The notes: generated from the sequence alone by a model not told the origin. Shown: positions 47,529 through 56,715, counted from the first letter of the stretch. The stretch: DNA of 64,000 nucleotides from Streptomyces griseoviridis (GCF_005222485.1 NZ_CP029078.1:6883501-6947500), one strand, 5' to 3'. Translations and numbers: made by a program.

Positions 47529-47566
47529 CGTACTCCCGGGATCTCAGGGGCCGTACTCCCGGGATC
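47529..47566 (+). repeat. Two 15-bp direct repeats before the split amine oxidase genes
   Basis: CGTACTCCCGGGATC occurs at 47529-47543 and 47552-47566 (23-bp period), each followed by a CAGGGG-like stretch, just upstream of the GTG at 47589. They contain the CCCGGG palindrome. Possibly a regulator site or a duplicated leader. Confidence 0.6.
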
Positions 47567-47588
47567 GCAGGGGGAGCAGGGGGAAAAT

Positions 47589-48410
47589 GTGCGCACGATA
47601 GTCCATCGCCACCTGGGCAAGGTGGTGGCCGGTGCGGCGATCGCGGTGGCCGGGACGGCCGTCATGGTCGCCGTCACGCTGCCCGGGACGGCGGGCGCCG
47701 ACGACACGGCAGCCGGCGCGGCGGGCACCGCGGGACAGGCCGCGGGACAGCCGGGACAGGGCCAGGGCGACGTGGTGCCGCAGGCCGTCGTCGAACGGGC
47801 GCCGGCCGAGGGCGCCAAGGGCACCGGCCGCGACCCGCTCACCGACGACGAGTTGAAGCGCGTCGAGAAGATCGCCGTCGACCCGCCGATGTTCGCCGCC
47901 ACCCAGAACGTGGCGGGCGGCCGCGGCCCGCAGCGGCTGACCGTGGACCTCGCCGAGCCGGAGAACGGCGACCAGGCGGGAGCGGACGCGCCGCGCCGCG
48001 CCGACGTCGCGTTCTACGACTACAAGGACGACACCCTCGTCACCAAGACCGTCAACCTGGCCACCGGCAAGGTCGAGCACACCACCCGGCAGCACGGCGT
48101 CCAACCGCCGCTCAGCAGGGCCGAGTTCGACGAGGCCACCAAGCTCCTGATCGCCGACCCGCTCGGCGCGGGACTCAAGGCCGACTTCAAGGACGCCACC
48201 GGCACCGCCCTGACCGCACCCGGCCAGCTGCTGGTCAACGGCGCCGTCTACCGGGCCACTGAGGGCGCCCAGCCCGCGCAGCTCGACGCGTGCGGCGACC
48301 ACCGGTGCGTGCGGCTGTTCCCGAAGGTCAAGAACGGCCCCTGGATCGACGCCCGCCACCTGGTGATCGACCTGAGCGCCCGCACCGTCGTCGCGCTCGG
48401 CCGCGACTGA
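47589..48410 (+). CDS. Secreted protein resembling the N-terminal (N2/N3) domains of copper amine oxidase
   Basis: 273 residues from the GTG at 47589 with GGGGGA 5 nt upstream; the frame extends to 47517 without a ribosome site. Hydrophobic signal VVAGAAIAVAGTAVMVAVTL ending in GADD. DPLTDDELKRVEKIA opens a region with QRLTVDLAEPE, ADVAFYDYKDDTLVTKTVNLATGKVEHTT, QPPLSRAEFDEATKLLIADP and DLSARTVVAL. This order matches the small alpha/beta N2/N3 domains that precede the catalytic domain in copper amine oxidases. No cofactor residues, as expected for those domains. The catalytic-like part is the next gene, 54 bp on. Confidence 0.7.
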   Translation: MRTIVHRHLGKVVAGAAIAVAGTAVMVAVTLPGTAGADDTAAGAAGTAGQAAGQPGQGQGDVVPQAVVERAPAEGAKGTGRDPLTDDELKRVEKIAVDPPMFAATQNVAGGRGPQRLTVDLAEPENGDQAGADAPRRADVAFYDYKDDTLVTKTVNLATGKVEHTTRQHGVQPPLSRAEFDEATKLLIADPLGAGLKADFKDATGTALTAPGQLLVNGAVYRATEGAQPAQLDACGDHRCVRLFPKVKNGPWIDARHLVIDLSARTVVALGRD

Positions 48411-48464
48411 CCCGGCCTGGTCCTCTTCCCGAACTCGCCCCTCCTGTAAGGGAGTCACCTCTCC

Positions 48465-49796
48465 ATGCGCGTGAACAGCATCAGCCGTGCCCGCGGCCGG
48501 GCCGCCCTCGGCGTCTCCGTGGCCGCACTCGCCGTGGGCGCCACGGCCGGCGCCGGGCCCGCCGACGCCCAGCCCCAGCGGCAGCCGAGAGCCGCCGCCG
48601 CGCCCGCCGCCGACTGCAGCGCCGCCTACCGCATCGAACAGAAGCTCTCCACCGGCACCACCTGGCGGATGTGCTGGCACTACGACAGCAAGGCGGGACT
48701 GGTCCTGGAGAAGATCTCCTACCAGCCCAAGGGCGAGACCAAGCCCATCAAGGTCCTCAACAGCGCCCGCCTCGGCCAGATCGACGTCCCCTACGACGAC
48801 GGCAGCGTCGAGTACGACGACCTCACCGGCTTCGGCTTCGCGCAGGGCCTCGTCAACATGAACGCCGCGGAGTGCCCCGGCGGCACCATCAAGACCGTCA
48901 AGGTCCCCGACGCGTTCTACTCCGACAGCCCCGACATCAAGGGCCTGTGCGCCACCACCAGGTCCCGCGGCCACGCGTACCGCATGCAGGCCGACACCGG
49001 CAACAAGGTGTACCAGCAGCAGGGCAAGGACCTGTTGATCTACACCGTCAACAAGGTCGGCTGGTACGAGTACATGACCGAGTGGCGCTTCCAGGACGAC
49101 GGCACCCTCAACATGAACGTCGGCGCCACCGGCAGCCTCTCGCCCGGCGACTACGACGCGGGCGACGGCCGCGGCTGGCCGATCGGCAAGGGCCCCAAGT
49201 CCTACGCCACCAGCCACAGCCACAACGTCTTCTGGCGGCTCGACTTCGGCCTCGACGGCTCCACCAAGGGCCGCGTCGAACAGTACGACTCCAAGGTCAC
49301 CGCGCCCGCCCGCGGCCAGGAGGCCCCCACCAACAGGACCACCGTCACCAAGGTCACCAAGGAACTCGCCGGGGACGCCAAGAACTACCGCTGGTGGCGG
49401 ATGGTCAGCGCGACCGGCAAGAACAAGGACGGCCACGCCCGCTCCTACGAGATCGTGCCGGGCGCCACCACCAAGTTCCTCGGCCGCTCCTTCACCAAGC
49501 ACGACGTGTACTTCACCGAGTACGACAAGTGCGAGCAGTTCGCCAGCAACAACACCGGCGCCTGCCCGTCGGGACACGGCAAGTCCGTGGACTCCTGGGT
49601 GAACGGACAGACCCTGACCCACCCCATCACCTGGGTCAACGTCGGTTTCCACCACATCGCCCGGGACGAGGACCAGCAGCCCATGCCGGTCCACTGGCAG
49701 GGCTTCTCCATCGCCCCGCGTGATGTCACCGCCATGAACCCGCTCACGCCGGCCGCCCTGGCCGACCAGAACGGACAAGTCACACCGCGCAGTTGA
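48465..49796 (+). CDS. Secreted copper-amine-oxidase catalytic-domain-like protein with changed TPQ motif
   Basis: 443 residues; signal peptide to about 35 (GPADA). Copper ligands are apparent: HSH at 251-253 (SHSHNVFWRLDFGLDG) and His396/397 in FHHIARDEDQQPMPV. The topaquinone site, normally Asn-Tyr-Asp/Glu-Tyr, reads Trp200-Tyr201-Glu202-Tyr203. The precursor Tyr is kept but the Asn is Trp. Asp119 in YDDLTGFGFAQG aligns with the catalytic base. At 443 residues it lacks the N2/N3 domains, which appear as the preceding gene, so the two products may assemble. Amine oxidase activity is uncertain. Confidence 0.82.
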   Translation: MRVNSISRARGRAALGVSVAALAVGATAGAGPADAQPQRQPRAAAAPAADCSAAYRIEQKLSTGTTWRMCWHYDSKAGLVLEKISYQPKGETKPIKVLNSARLGQIDVPYDDGSVEYDDLTGFGFAQGLVNMNAAECPGGTIKTVKVPDAFYSDSPDIKGLCATTRSRGHAYRMQADTGNKVYQQQGKDLLIYTVNKVGWYEYMTEWRFQDDGTLNMNVGATGSLSPGDYDAGDGRGWPIGKGPKSYATSHSHNVFWRLDFGLDGSTKGRVEQYDSKVTAPARGQEAPTNRTTVTKVTKELAGDAKNYRWWRMVSATGKNKDGHARSYEIVPGATTKFLGRSFTKHDVYFTEYDKCEQFASNNTGACPSGHGKSVDSWVNGQTLTHPITWVNVGFHHIARDEDQQPMPVHWQGFSIAPRDVTAMNPLTPAALADQNGQVTPRS

Positions 49797-49899
49797 GAAA
49801 CGACCTGTCCATCCGGCTGCACCGCCGACCGCTCCCGGAGTACCCTTCCTTGATCATTGGAGACGGGGATTGCTCGGGGGAGCGGAAGGCGGTGCGCGG

Positions 49900-51138
49900 G
49901 TGGGCGCGGGAGGGCTGGAGCTGCCCCCTGGCGACGAGAGTCGCGAGGGTAACTCCACAGAAGTCCCGCCCGGCACGGTGTCCCTGGCCCGGCCGATGGA
50001 GACCACCTCCATCGGCCCGGAGCTCGACTGGGACGCCGACGCCTGGCGCGAGGTGCGCACACGCGCCCAGCGGGCGGGACGGGCCTACATCTGGCTGAAC
50101 CTCGTCGAACAGCGGCTGCGCGCGGTCGTGGCCGCCGTGCTGCGCCCCGTCTACGAACCCGTCCACGGCGACGACTGGGTGGTCGCCGCCGCCGGACCGG
50201 CCGGCCAGGAGTGGGTGCAGCGCGCGGTCGCCGTCCGCGAAGTCAGCCGCCGCAAGGGCTACTTGCTCGACCCGGCCGACGACAACGTGCTCAGCTTCCT
50301 CACCCTGCCCCAGCTGCGCGAACTGATGGTGCAGCACTGGCCGTGCTTCGAGCCCTACGTCGACGACCGCCGCGACGTCGAACTCGCCCTGGACGAGCTG
50401 GAGGTGACCCGCAACGTCGTCTCCCGCAACCGCGCCCTCTCCGAAGCCGTCCTCGGCCAGGCCGAACGCGCCTCCGCACGGATCCTGGAGACCCTCGGCT
50501 CGGCCGGTGACGTGCCCTCCGCCGGCCGGCTGCCGGTCGACGCCGTCGAGGACCTGGTCGGCGAACGGTACGCCGACGTCGTCGCCGTGCACTCCGACCG
50601 GGTCCGCCTGCTGCGGCAGTTCCCCGCCGAGGACATCTTCGGCGGCGCCCGCCGCCTCGACGCCGTCGGCATCGGCCTCAACCTGCTCGTGCAGAACTTC
50701 TCCGGGCGCCGCCTGGTCCGCCTCGCCGAGGCCGGCTGCCGGGTCAGGCTGCTGTTCCTCAACCCCGCCTCCAGCGCCGTCAAGCGCCGCGAGCGCGAAC
50801 TCGGCATCAAACGCGGCGAGCTGAGCCGCGCCGTCGAGATGAACATCCTGCACATGCGCCGGGTCCGCTCCCGGCTGCGCGACCCGGGCGCCTTCGAGAT
50901 CCAGGTCTACGACGAGACCCCGCGCGTCACCGCCTACCTGGTCGACGGCGACGGCCCGGACGGCATCGCCGTCGTCCAGTCCTACCTGCGCCGCTCCCGG
51001 GGCATGGAGGCGCCCGTCCTCGTCCTGCGCAACGGCAACCGGGTCGTGAAGTCGGACGAGGCGGACGACATCGGACTCTTCGCCACATACCGCGAGGAGT
51101 TCGAGACGGCCTGGGTGGATTCGCGCCCCGTGTCCTGA
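49900..51138 (+). CDS. SAV2148-family HEPN-domain protein
   Basis: 412 residues from the GTG at 49900 (MGAGGLELPPGD is the usual family start; a TTG at 49870 is also open). The helical middle includes RELMVQH (140-146, an R-x5-H pattern) and LEVTRNVVSRNRALSEAVL, where the HEPN RNxxxH motif reads RNVVSR with the His replaced by Arg176. The C-terminal half (DRVRLLRQFPAEDIFGGARRLDAVGIGLNLLVQNF, VRLLFLNPASSA, EIQVYDETPRVTAYLVDG) resembles a DUF5919-like, phospholipase-D-like sensor fold. Function unknown; HEPN proteins are often RNases in stress or defence systems. Downstream lies an exonuclease gene. Confidence 0.82.
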   Translation: MGAGGLELPPGDESREGNSTEVPPGTVSLARPMETTSIGPELDWDADAWREVRTRAQRAGRAYIWLNLVEQRLRAVVAAVLRPVYEPVHGDDWVVAAAGPAGQEWVQRAVAVREVSRRKGYLLDPADDNVLSFLTLPQLRELMVQHWPCFEPYVDDRRDVELALDELEVTRNVVSRNRALSEAVLGQAERASARILETLGSAGDVPSAGRLPVDAVEDLVGERYADVVAVHSDRVRLLRQFPAEDIFGGARRLDAVGIGLNLLVQNFSGRRLVRLAEAGCRVRLLFLNPASSAVKRRERELGIKRGELSRAVEMNILHMRRVRSRLRDPGAFEIQVYDETPRVTAYLVDGDGPDGIAVVQSYLRRSRGMEAPVLVLRNGNRVVKSDEADDIGLFATYREEFETAWVDSRPVS

Positions 51139-51174
51139 CCTGTCCCCCCGGCGAAGCGGAACGCGCCCCTCTGA

Positions 51175-51197
51175 TTGTCAGTGGCCCATGGCAGGGT
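51175..51197 (+). promoter_or_regulatory. PafBC-type (RecA-NDp-like) DNA-damage promoter
   Basis: TTGTCAGTG at 51175-51183, eight nucleotides, then CAGGGT at 51192-51197. This matches the mycobacterial RecA-NDp/PafBC consensus TTGTCRGTG-N8-TAnnnT except for the first base of the -10 box. It lies 44 bp before the exonuclease start. Confidence 0.55.
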
Positions 51198-51240
51198 GGG
51201 GACCACTGGGGGAACGCACCACCGAGAAGGGGGGCCACGC

Positions 51241-51966
51241 ATGGGCTGGCACCGGGAGCTGCTGATCGGCTTCGACCTGGAGACGACCGGGACCGATCCG
51301 CACGAGGCACGTATCGTCACGGGCGCCGTGATCGAGGTGACGGCGGGAGAGAAGCGCGGACACCGCGAATGGCTCGCGGACCCGGGCGTGGAGATACCGG
51401 CGGACGCGGTCGCCGTGCACGGCATCAGCAACGCCCGCGCGGTGGCCGAGGGCCGCCCCGCCGACGAGGTCGCCGACGCCATCGCCGACGTCCTCACCGG
51501 CTACTGGGAGACGGGCGTCCCGGTCGTCGCGTACAACGCCGCCTTCGATCTGAGCCTGCTCGCCGCCGAGCTGCGCCGGCACGGGCTGCCGTCGCTGCGC
51601 GAGCGCCTCGGCGGCCGGGAGCCCGCGCCCGTCATCGACCCGTACACCATCGACCGCCGGGTCGACCGCTACCGCCGCGGCAAACGCAACCTGGAGGCCG
51701 TCTGCACGGAGTACGGCGTCCGGCTCGACGCCGCCCACGAGGCCGGCGCCGACGCCCTCGCCGCCGCCCGGCTGGCCACCGCGATAGCCGAGCGCCATCC
51801 GAAGATCGCGGCCCTCGGCCCGGCGGAGCTGCACCGCCGGCAGATCGAGTGGTACGCGGAGTGGGCGGCCGACTTCCAGGACTTCCTGCGCCGCAAGGGC
51901 GAGGCGGACGCGACCGTGGACACCACGTGGCCGCTCCGCGAACCGGCGGACGAGGCGGTGTCCTGA
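51241..51966 (+). CDS. DnaQ-like DEDDh 3'-5' exonuclease
   Basis: 241 residues; ATG with AAGGGGGG upstream. ExoI LIGFDLETTGTDP (Asp, Glu), ExoII VVAYNAAFDLSLL (Asp), ExoIII-epsilon DAAHEAGADALAAARL (His, Asp), so all catalytic residues are present. Stand-alone exonuclease, probably for DNA repair; the PafBC-like promoter supports induction by DNA damage. Convergent with the APH gene. Confidence 0.93.
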   Translation: MGWHRELLIGFDLETTGTDPHEARIVTGAVIEVTAGEKRGHREWLADPGVEIPADAVAVHGISNARAVAEGRPADEVADAIADVLTGYWETGVPVVAYNAAFDLSLLAAELRRHGLPSLRERLGGREPAPVIDPYTIDRRVDRYRRGKRNLEAVCTEYGVRLDAAHEAGADALAAARLATAIAERHPKIAALGPAELHRRQIEWYAEWAADFQDFLRRKGEADATVDTTWPLREPADEAVS

Positions 51967-52072
51967 GCCGGGGTTCCTCGGCGGGGTGCGGGGCGGGGCG
52001 CAAGGCCGCGAGGGGAGCGGGTCGCTGGGTGAGATGTGCGCCGCCGGGGCGTGTCCCGGGGCGGGTGCGGGG

Positions 52073-52936
52073 TCAGAAGGGGTACCAGCGCACCGATTCG
52101 TCGCCGTCGCGCAGGGACGCCACTCGGCGTCTGAACTCCACCAGGGCCTTCGGGTTGTTCGGGGCGTGCTGGGCCACCCACGCGCAGCTTGCCGTCTCGC
52201 GGGCGCCGCGCAGCACCGAGCAGCCCGCCCACTCCCGCACGTCCCAGCCGTACGTCCCGGTGAACTCGTCGTACGCCTCCGCGGGCAGCCCGTACCGGTC
52301 CCGGGACAGCGCCATCACCACCAGGTCGTGCTCCCGCAGATCGGTGGAGAACGTCTCCAGGTCCACCAGGACGGGACCGCCCGCGCCGACGTGCACATTG
52401 CGCGGCAGGGCGTCGCCGTGGATGGGGCCGGGCGGCAACCGAGGGGTGAGCGCCGCCGCGGCGGCGGCGAAGCCGTCCCGGCGCTCCCGCAGATAGGCCG
52501 CGTCCGCCGGGTCGACGGTGTCGCCCGCGAGCCGCAGCCACCGTTCGACCCCGCCCAGCAGTTCACGGGCGGGCAGCGCGAACGGCGGGGCGGGCAGCGC
52601 GTGCACGAGCCGGAGCAGCCCGGCGAGATCGCCGGGCCCGGCCGGGCGCACCGGGTCGGGCAGCCGCTCCCACACGGTCACCGGATGCCCGTCGACCAGC
52701 AGCGGCTGGGGGCGGGCCGCCCGGACCGCGGGGACCTCGGCCTCGGCCAGCCACAGGGCGACGGACAGTTCGCGGCGGGCCCGGTCCAGGAGTTCGGCGT
52801 CGCGGCCGACCTTGACCACCAGGTCACCGGCGGCGAACACGGCGTTCTCGCCCAGTGCGAGCAGCCGCGCCTCGCCCGCGGAGCGGGGCAGCACCTCCGC
52901 CGCGGCCAGTACCTCCCGGGCCCGTGCCTCGTCCAT
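52073..52936 (-). CDS. Aminoglycoside phosphotransferase (APH) family kinase
   Basis: 287 residues from the ATG at 52934-52936 with GGAGG upstream. Complete catalytic loop PIHGDALPRNVHV (HxDxxxxN) and metal site LVDLETF; N-lobe LVVKVGRDAELLDRARREL. Substrate may be an antibiotic or a small metabolite; not inferable. Divergent from the macrolide-type glycosyltransferase gene. Confidence 0.88.
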   Translation of the reverse strand: MDEARAREVLAAAEVLPRSAGEARLLALGENAVFAAGDLVVKVGRDAELLDRARRELSVALWLAEAEVPAVRAARPQPLLVDGHPVTVWERLPDPVRPAGPGDLAGLLRLVHALPAPPFALPARELLGGVERWLRLAGDTVDPADAAYLRERRDGFAAAAAALTPRLPPGPIHGDALPRNVHVGAGGPVLVDLETFSTDLREHDLVVMALSRDRYGLPAEAYDEFTGTYGWDVREWAGCSVLRGARETASCAWVAQHAPNNPKALVEFRRRVASLRDGDESVRWYPF

Positions 52937-53094
52937 CGTCCGCCTCCGTCTTCCTGATCCGTGCTGGTGGTGCGTCCGGTGACGCGCCGTCGGCCTCCGT
53001 CGCCCGCGTCGCCGGTCAGTGTCGCACCCGCACCGCCCCCGGGCCGACGGCACCTGCCCCCGCCCGTCGCCGGCGCACGGCAAAACACATTGCA

Positions 53095-53111
53095 CGAGAC
53101 GTATCGTCTCG
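53095..53111. promoter_or_regulatory. Palindromic operator just before the glycosyltransferase start
   Basis: CGAGACG-TAT-CGTCTCG is a perfect 7-bp inverted repeat ending 15 bp before the ATG. Arms and spacing are typical of TetR-family operators. No TetR gene is adjacent, and no ribosome site is present, so the site may overlap the start of transcription. Confidence 0.5.
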
Positions 53112-53126
53112 CCTACGGTCGCTGCC

Positions 53127-54374
53127 ATGACCACCCCAGCCCACATCGCCATGTTCTCCATCGCCGCCCACGGGCACGTGAACCCGAGCATCGAGGTGAT
53201 CCGCGAACTCGTCCGCCGTGGTCACCGCGTCACGTACGCCATCCCGCCGGTCTTCGCCGACAAGGTCGCCGAGACCGGCGCCGAACCCAGGACCTGGCAC
53301 TCCATCCTGCCGTCGCCCGACGACGACCCGGCGGCCTGGGGCACCACCCTCCTCGACCACGTCGAGCCCTTCCTCGCCGACGCCGTCCAGGCGCTGCCCC
53401 AACTGGCCGAGGCGTACGACGGCGACGAACCGGACCTGGTGCTGCACGACATCACCTCCTATCCGGCCCGGGTCCTCGCCCACCGCTGGGGCGTCCCGGC
53501 GGTCTCCCTCTCCCCGAACCTCGTCGCCTGGGAGGGCTACGAGGAGGAGGTCGCCGAACCGCTGTGGGCCGAGCCCCGGCGCACCGAGCGCGGCCGGGCG
53601 TACTACGCCCGCTTCCGGACCTGGCTCCGGGAGAACGGCATCACCCAGGACCCCGACCCGTTCACCGGCAGACCCGACCGGTCGCTGGTGCTGATCCCGC
53701 GCGCGTTGCAGCCGCACGCCGACCGGGTCGACGAACGCGTGTACACCTTCGTCGGCGCCTGCCAGGGCGAGCGGGCCGCGCAGGGCGACTGGCGGCGCCC
53801 GCCAGGCGTCGAGAAGGTGGCCCTGGTGTCGCTGGGGTCGGCCTTCACCGACCGGCCCGCCTTCTACCGGGAGTGCGTGCGGGGCTTCGGGGAGCTGCCC
53901 GGCTGGCACCTGGTGCTCCAGATCGGCAGGCACGTGGACCCGGCCGCGCTCGGGGACCTCCCGGCCAACGTCGAAGTGCACGACTGGGTGCCGCAGTTGG
54001 CGATTCTCCGGCAGGCCGACCTGTTCGTCACGCACGCCGGGGCGGGCGGCAGTCAGGAGGGTCTCGCCACGGCCACCCCGATGATCGCCGTCCCGCAGGC
54101 GGTCGACCAGTTCGGCAACGCCGACCTGCTCCAGGAGCTGGGGGTGGCCCGCAGGATCGACACCGAGGACGCGACCGCCGAGACCCTGCGCGCCACCGCC
54201 CTCGCCCTGGTCGACGACGCCGAGACGGCCCGCAGGCTGGAGCGCGTGCGGGCCGAGATGGCGCGGGAGGGCGGCACCCGGCGGGCGGCCGACCTGATCG
54301 AGGCCGAACTCCCGCACCGGGCCGGGCGCGTGCTGCCCGGCGGCGACCGGGGCGCCCGGCCGGCCGACTCCTGA
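53127..54374 (+). CDS. mgt: Macrolide-glycosyltransferase-like GT1 enzyme (OleD/Mgt type)
   Basis: 415 residues, the same length as OleD. Acceptor-side [28 protein letters not shown] with the catalytic His in AAHGHVNP, and donor site [51 protein letters not shown]. These enzymes inactivate macrolides by glycosylation with UDP-glucose, for self-protection or resistance. ATG at 53127; upstream in-frame starts overlap the operator region. Followed by a strong terminator. Confidence 0.92.
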   Translation: MTTPAHIAMFSIAAHGHVNPSIEVIRELVRRGHRVTYAIPPVFADKVAETGAEPRTWHSILPSPDDDPAAWGTTLLDHVEPFLADAVQALPQLAEAYDGDEPDLVLHDITSYPARVLAHRWGVPAVSLSPNLVAWEGYEEEVAEPLWAEPRRTERGRAYYARFRTWLRENGITQDPDPFTGRPDRSLVLIPRALQPHADRVDERVYTFVGACQGERAAQGDWRRPPGVEKVALVSLGSAFTDRPAFYRECVRGFGELPGWHLVLQIGRHVDPAALGDLPANVEVHDWVPQLAILRQADLFVTHAGAGGSQEGLATATPMIAVPQAVDQFGNADLLQELGVARRIDTEDATAETLRATALALVDDAETARRLERVRAEMAREGGTRRAADLIEAELPHRAGRVLPGGDRGARPADS

Positions 54375-54379
54375 CAGGG

Positions 54380-54418
54380 GAGAGCCCGTTGGTCCCCCCG
54401 GGACACCAACGGGCTCTC
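54380..54418. terminator. Bidirectional 14-bp hairpin after mgt
   Basis: GAGAGCCCGTTGGT (54380-54393) and ACCAACGGGCTCTC (54405-54418) are exact complements around an 11-nt loop, between convergent mgt and MMPL genes. Confidence 0.85.
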
Positions 54419-54450
54419 GTTCAGGAGTGGTTGCCGCCGACGACGGCCGG

Positions 54451-56715
54451 TCACACGCGCAGCGGCTCGCCCTCGTCGTCACGGGCCGCCGGGCGCGCGG
54501 GCGGGCGCGGGGGCTCCTCGTCGTGGGTGAGGTCGGGCAGCCGGCGCAGCCAGGTCGGGAAGTACCAGTTGCGCTCCCCGAGCAGCGCCATCACGGCGGG
54601 CAGCAGCACACCGCGGATGACCGTCGCGTCGATGAGGACGGCGGCGGCCAGGCCGACGCCCATCTGCTTCATCGACTGCATGGACAGCGTGCCGAAGATC
54701 GCGAAGACGGCGACCATGATGACGGCCGCGCTGGTGACGACGCCCGCCGTGGTGACCACGCCGTGCTCGATCGCGTCCCGCGTGGAGCGGCCCCGCAGCC
54801 GTGCCTCACGGATCCGCGAGACGACGAACACGTGGTAGTCCATCGACAGGCCGAACAGGATCACGAACAGGAACAGCGGCAGCCAGGAGATGATCGCCCC
54901 GACGCCCTCGGCGCCCACCAGGGACGCGCCCCAGCCGTGCTGGAAGACGGCGACGAGGATGCCGTAGGCGGCGCCCACCGACAGCAGGTTGAGGACGATC
55001 GAGGTGGCCGCCACCGTCAGCGAGCGGAACGACAGCAGCATCAGCGCGAACGCGAACACCACCACGAACATGAAGACCGGGACGACCGCGCCCGCCAACT
55101 GGGCGTTGAAGTCGAGCGATCCGGCGACCTGTCCGGTGATCGGCGCCCGCACCCCGTCCACCCTGCCGAGCGTCGCGGGCCGCACCTCGTCCCGCAGCTT
55201 CTTCAGGCTCGCGCCCGCCGCGTCCAGGTCGGAGCCGCCGACCAGCGGCACGTACACGAGGGCGACGTTCTGCGCGTCGTGCAGCCTGATGTCCACCGGG
55301 CCGCGCGAGGCACCCGAAGTGACCGCCCGCGCACGGAAGTCGGCGAGCGCGGACTTCACCTCGGGCGCGTTGATGTCCTTCGCCCTGACGACCACCTCGG
55401 CCGGCTCGGAGCCGCCGGGGAAGGCCGCGTTGACCCGCTTGTAGGTCTGCACGATCGGCAGCGAGTCGCCGAACTCCTGGTCCAGGGTGAGGTTCTGGGT
55501 CTTCATGCCGACGGCGGGCGCGGCGACGGCGAGCAGCGCGCCGGTCGCGACGACCACGGAGACGAGCGGCTTCGCCAGCACGCGTCGCAGCACGGCCCGC
55601 CAGAACCGGCTCTCGCCGCCGGTCCGCGCGGCCCGCCGCTCCATCGCCCGGCGCACGAAGGGGATGCGGCCCTTCTCGACGCGCTCGCCCAGCAGCGAGA
55701 GCAGCGCGGGCAGCACGGTCACCGAGCCGGCCATGGCGACCGCGACCACCATCAGCGAGGCCAGGCCCATCGCCTCGAAGTCGGAGATCCCGGTGAACAG
55801 CATGCCCGCCATCGCCACGCACACGGTGACCCCGGAGACGACGATCGCGCGGCCACTGGTGGCGGCCGCGATCCGCAGCGCCGTCGCCGCGTCCCGCCCC
55901 GCGGCCCGCTCCTCGCGCTCCCGGCGCAGATAGAACAGGCAGTAGTCGACGCCGACGGCCAGACCGACCAGCAACATCACCGAGTTGGCGGTGTCGCTCA
56001 TCGGCTGGACATGGCTGACGACGCCCATCAGGCCCATCGTCGCCACGATCGCGGTGATCGCGAGCGCCACCGGCAGCAGCGCGGCGACCAGCGCGCCGAA
56101 GGCGATCAGCAGGATGCCGAGCGCCACCGGCACCGCGGACAGCTCCGCCTTCTGGAAGTCGTCGCCGAACGCGTCGTCGAACGTCTTGTTCATGCTGGCG
56201 GCGCCGATCTCCTCGATCCGCAGCGCGCCGTGCTCCTTCTGGACCCCGGCGACCGCGTCGAGGACGGGCCGCACCCGCTCGCCCGCGGTGTCGGAGTCAC
56301 CCCGCATGTCGAACTGGACGAGCGCGCTCCGTCCGTCCTCGGAGACGGTGCCGCTGTCGTACGGCGAGGTCACGTCGGTCACCTCGCCGGTGGCCTCGAC
56401 GGCCTTCACGACCGCCTCGACGGCCGCCCGGAACCCGGCGTCGGTGGCCTTGACGCCGTCGCCCTCCGCCTGGACCAGGACCGTCTCGCCCGCGGGCTCC
56501 TCGATCCCGGCGTCCTCGATGATCTTCGTGGCGGTGTGGGTCTCGCCCCGCAACTGGTCGCTGTCCTTGACGTCGACCCGGCCCGCCACCGAGCCGAGCC
56601 CCGTCGCCAGGACGACGAACAGCACCCATATGCCGACCGCCGCCCATCTGTGCCTGGCGCTCCAGCCGCCGGCCCGCGCGGCGATGCCCCGCACCCGCGC
56701 TTGTCCGTTCCCCAT
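54451..56715 (-). CDS. MMPL-family RND-type membrane transporter
   Basis: 754 residues from the ATG at 56713-56715 (GGGGGCAGG upstream; the open frame reaches 56760). Two repeats of one TM, a large outer loop, and about five TMs; SVMLLVGLAVGVDYCLFYLRREREE and FLFVILFGLSMDYHVFVVSRIREA contain the DY pairs of the proton-relay helices. Likely exports lipids or hydrophobic small molecules by proton motive force. No regulator next to it. Ends 33 bp after the mgt terminator. Confidence 0.92.
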   Translation of the reverse strand: MGNGQARVRGIAARAGGWSARHRWAAVGIWVLFVVLATGLGSVAGRVDVKDSDQLRGETHTATKIIEDAGIEEPAGETVLVQAEGDGVKATDAGFRAAVEAVVKAVEATGEVTDVTSPYDSGTVSEDGRSALVQFDMRGDSDTAGERVRPVLDAVAGVQKEHGALRIEEIGAASMNKTFDDAFGDDFQKAELSAVPVALGILLIAFGALVAALLPVALAITAIVATMGLMGVVSHVQPMSDTANSVMLLVGLAVGVDYCLFYLRREREERAAGRDAATALRIAAATSGRAIVVSGVTVCVAMAGMLFTGISDFEAMGLASLMVVAVAMAGSVTVLPALLSLLGERVEKGRIPFVRRAMERRAARTGGESRFWRAVLRRVLAKPLVSVVVATGALLAVAAPAVGMKTQNLTLDQEFGDSLPIVQTYKRVNAAFPGGSEPAEVVVRAKDINAPEVKSALADFRARAVTSGASRGPVDIRLHDAQNVALVYVPLVGGSDLDAAGASLKKLRDEVRPATLGRVDGVRAPITGQVAGSLDFNAQLAGAVVPVFMFVVVFAFALMLLSFRSLTVAATSIVLNLLSVGAAYGILVAVFQHGWGASLVGAEGVGAIISWLPLFLFVILFGLSMDYHVFVVSRIREARLRGRSTRDAIEHGVVTTAGVVTSAAVIMVAVFAIFGTLSMQSMKQMGVGLAAAVLIDATVIRGVLLPAVMALLGERNWYFPTWLRRLPDLTHDEEPPRPPARPAARDDEGEPLRV

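Noticed and set aside
49870-49900. TTG at 49870 as the start of the HEPN-family gene
   Set aside because: The GTG at 49900 gives the usual family N-terminus (MGAGGLELPPGD) and the upstream ten residues are low-complexity.
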